Source: a virus
Virus record (IMG/VR): IMGVR_UViG_3300037488_004069
Location: 1 to 21,675 of that record
Length of the DNA stretch: 21,675 bases
Direction: 5' to 3' (one strand)
The position numbers and the translations under genes are program-made. This document shows, in pieces, positions 21,576 to 21,675 of this stretch; position 1 is the stretch's first letter; each line of letters starts with the position of its first letter. Below the pieces are notes generated by a model. It was not told the origin of the DNA. It searched no databases and saw only the letters and a list, made by a program, of their open reading frames with translations.

Positions 21576-21675
21576 ACATCACCTCTGGTATTTTAAAATC
21601 ACACGCCTTCGGATACTTACATTCATCGTCAGGCCCGCGGTCTTTACACTCTATGATGGCAGTACACTTATCCAT
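21547..21675 (-). CDS. Cys-containing small protein at window edge (at least 42 aa)
   Basis: From the ATG at the last base of the window the frame reads MDKCTAIIECKDRGPDDECK and goes on to QNI and a stop at 21547. Four cysteines (C4, C10, C19, C25) could bind a metal ion. The ATG lies at the edge, so the true start may be upstream outside the window. It overlaps the start of the 87-aa gene. Confidence 0.5.
   Translation of the reverse strand: MDKCTAIIECKDRGPDDECKYPKACDFKIPEVMFGVKREQNI

Noticed and set aside
1-21675. CRISPR array, insertion sequence or integrase attachment site
   Set aside because: I found no evenly spaced direct repeats, transposase or integrase gene, or paired terminal repeats in the window.

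Overview
The window is a late structural block from the genome of a contractile-tailed (myovirus-type) bacteriophage. Every convincing gene is on the minus strand, so the block reads from the right-hand end to the left. The tail sheath gene, two tube-like genes, portal, large terminase and HK97-type major capsid protein settle the virus type. The host cannot be named from sequence alone. Most genes have strong AGGAG-type ribosome-binding sites, spacing is tight, stops often overlap starts, and two genes use TTG starts.

Right part (about 15.7-21.7 kb). It begins with a partial or small Cys-containing protein and a secreted 87-aa protein. Next come a 56-aa protein and a five-cysteine protein that may be the small terminase. 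After these are a secreted two-domain endolysin (M15 peptidase plus lysozyme-like domain), two small membrane-type proteins and a free-standing HNH nuclease. Two tiny tandem paralogues follow; the first has a TTG start and overlaps the HNH gene. The large terminase comes last and is flanked on both sides by spacers with paired 7-bp outer stems. The downstream spacer folds convincingly as a compact pseudoknotted RNA.

Middle part (about 6.5-15.7 kb). This holds a 532-aa protein of unknown function, the portal, a 65-aa protein, a prohead protease fused to a very E/K-rich scaffold region, a probable capsid decoration protein, and the major capsid protein. The capsid gene is broken by two group I introns. 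Splice sites, guide sequences and core elements can be read directly. Intron 1 (679 nt) carries an HNH endonuclease and intron 2 (912 nt) a LAGLIDADG endonuclease, with an exon of only 68 nt between them. Splicing restores one 434-aa frame.

Left part (1-6.5 kb). After a spacer with two GC hairpins and a perfect extended -10 promoter come a 167-aa unknown protein, a head-tail adaptor fused to bacterial Ig-like domains, a Cys-motif neck protein, a probable tail terminator, the tail sheath, and two paralogous tube-type proteins. The block ends in a perfect 19-bp hairpin at the window edge.

Together the genes cover DNA packaging, prohead assembly and maturation, neck completion and tail assembly, with one lysis gene inside. 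Functions named from context rather than motifs are marked as such.
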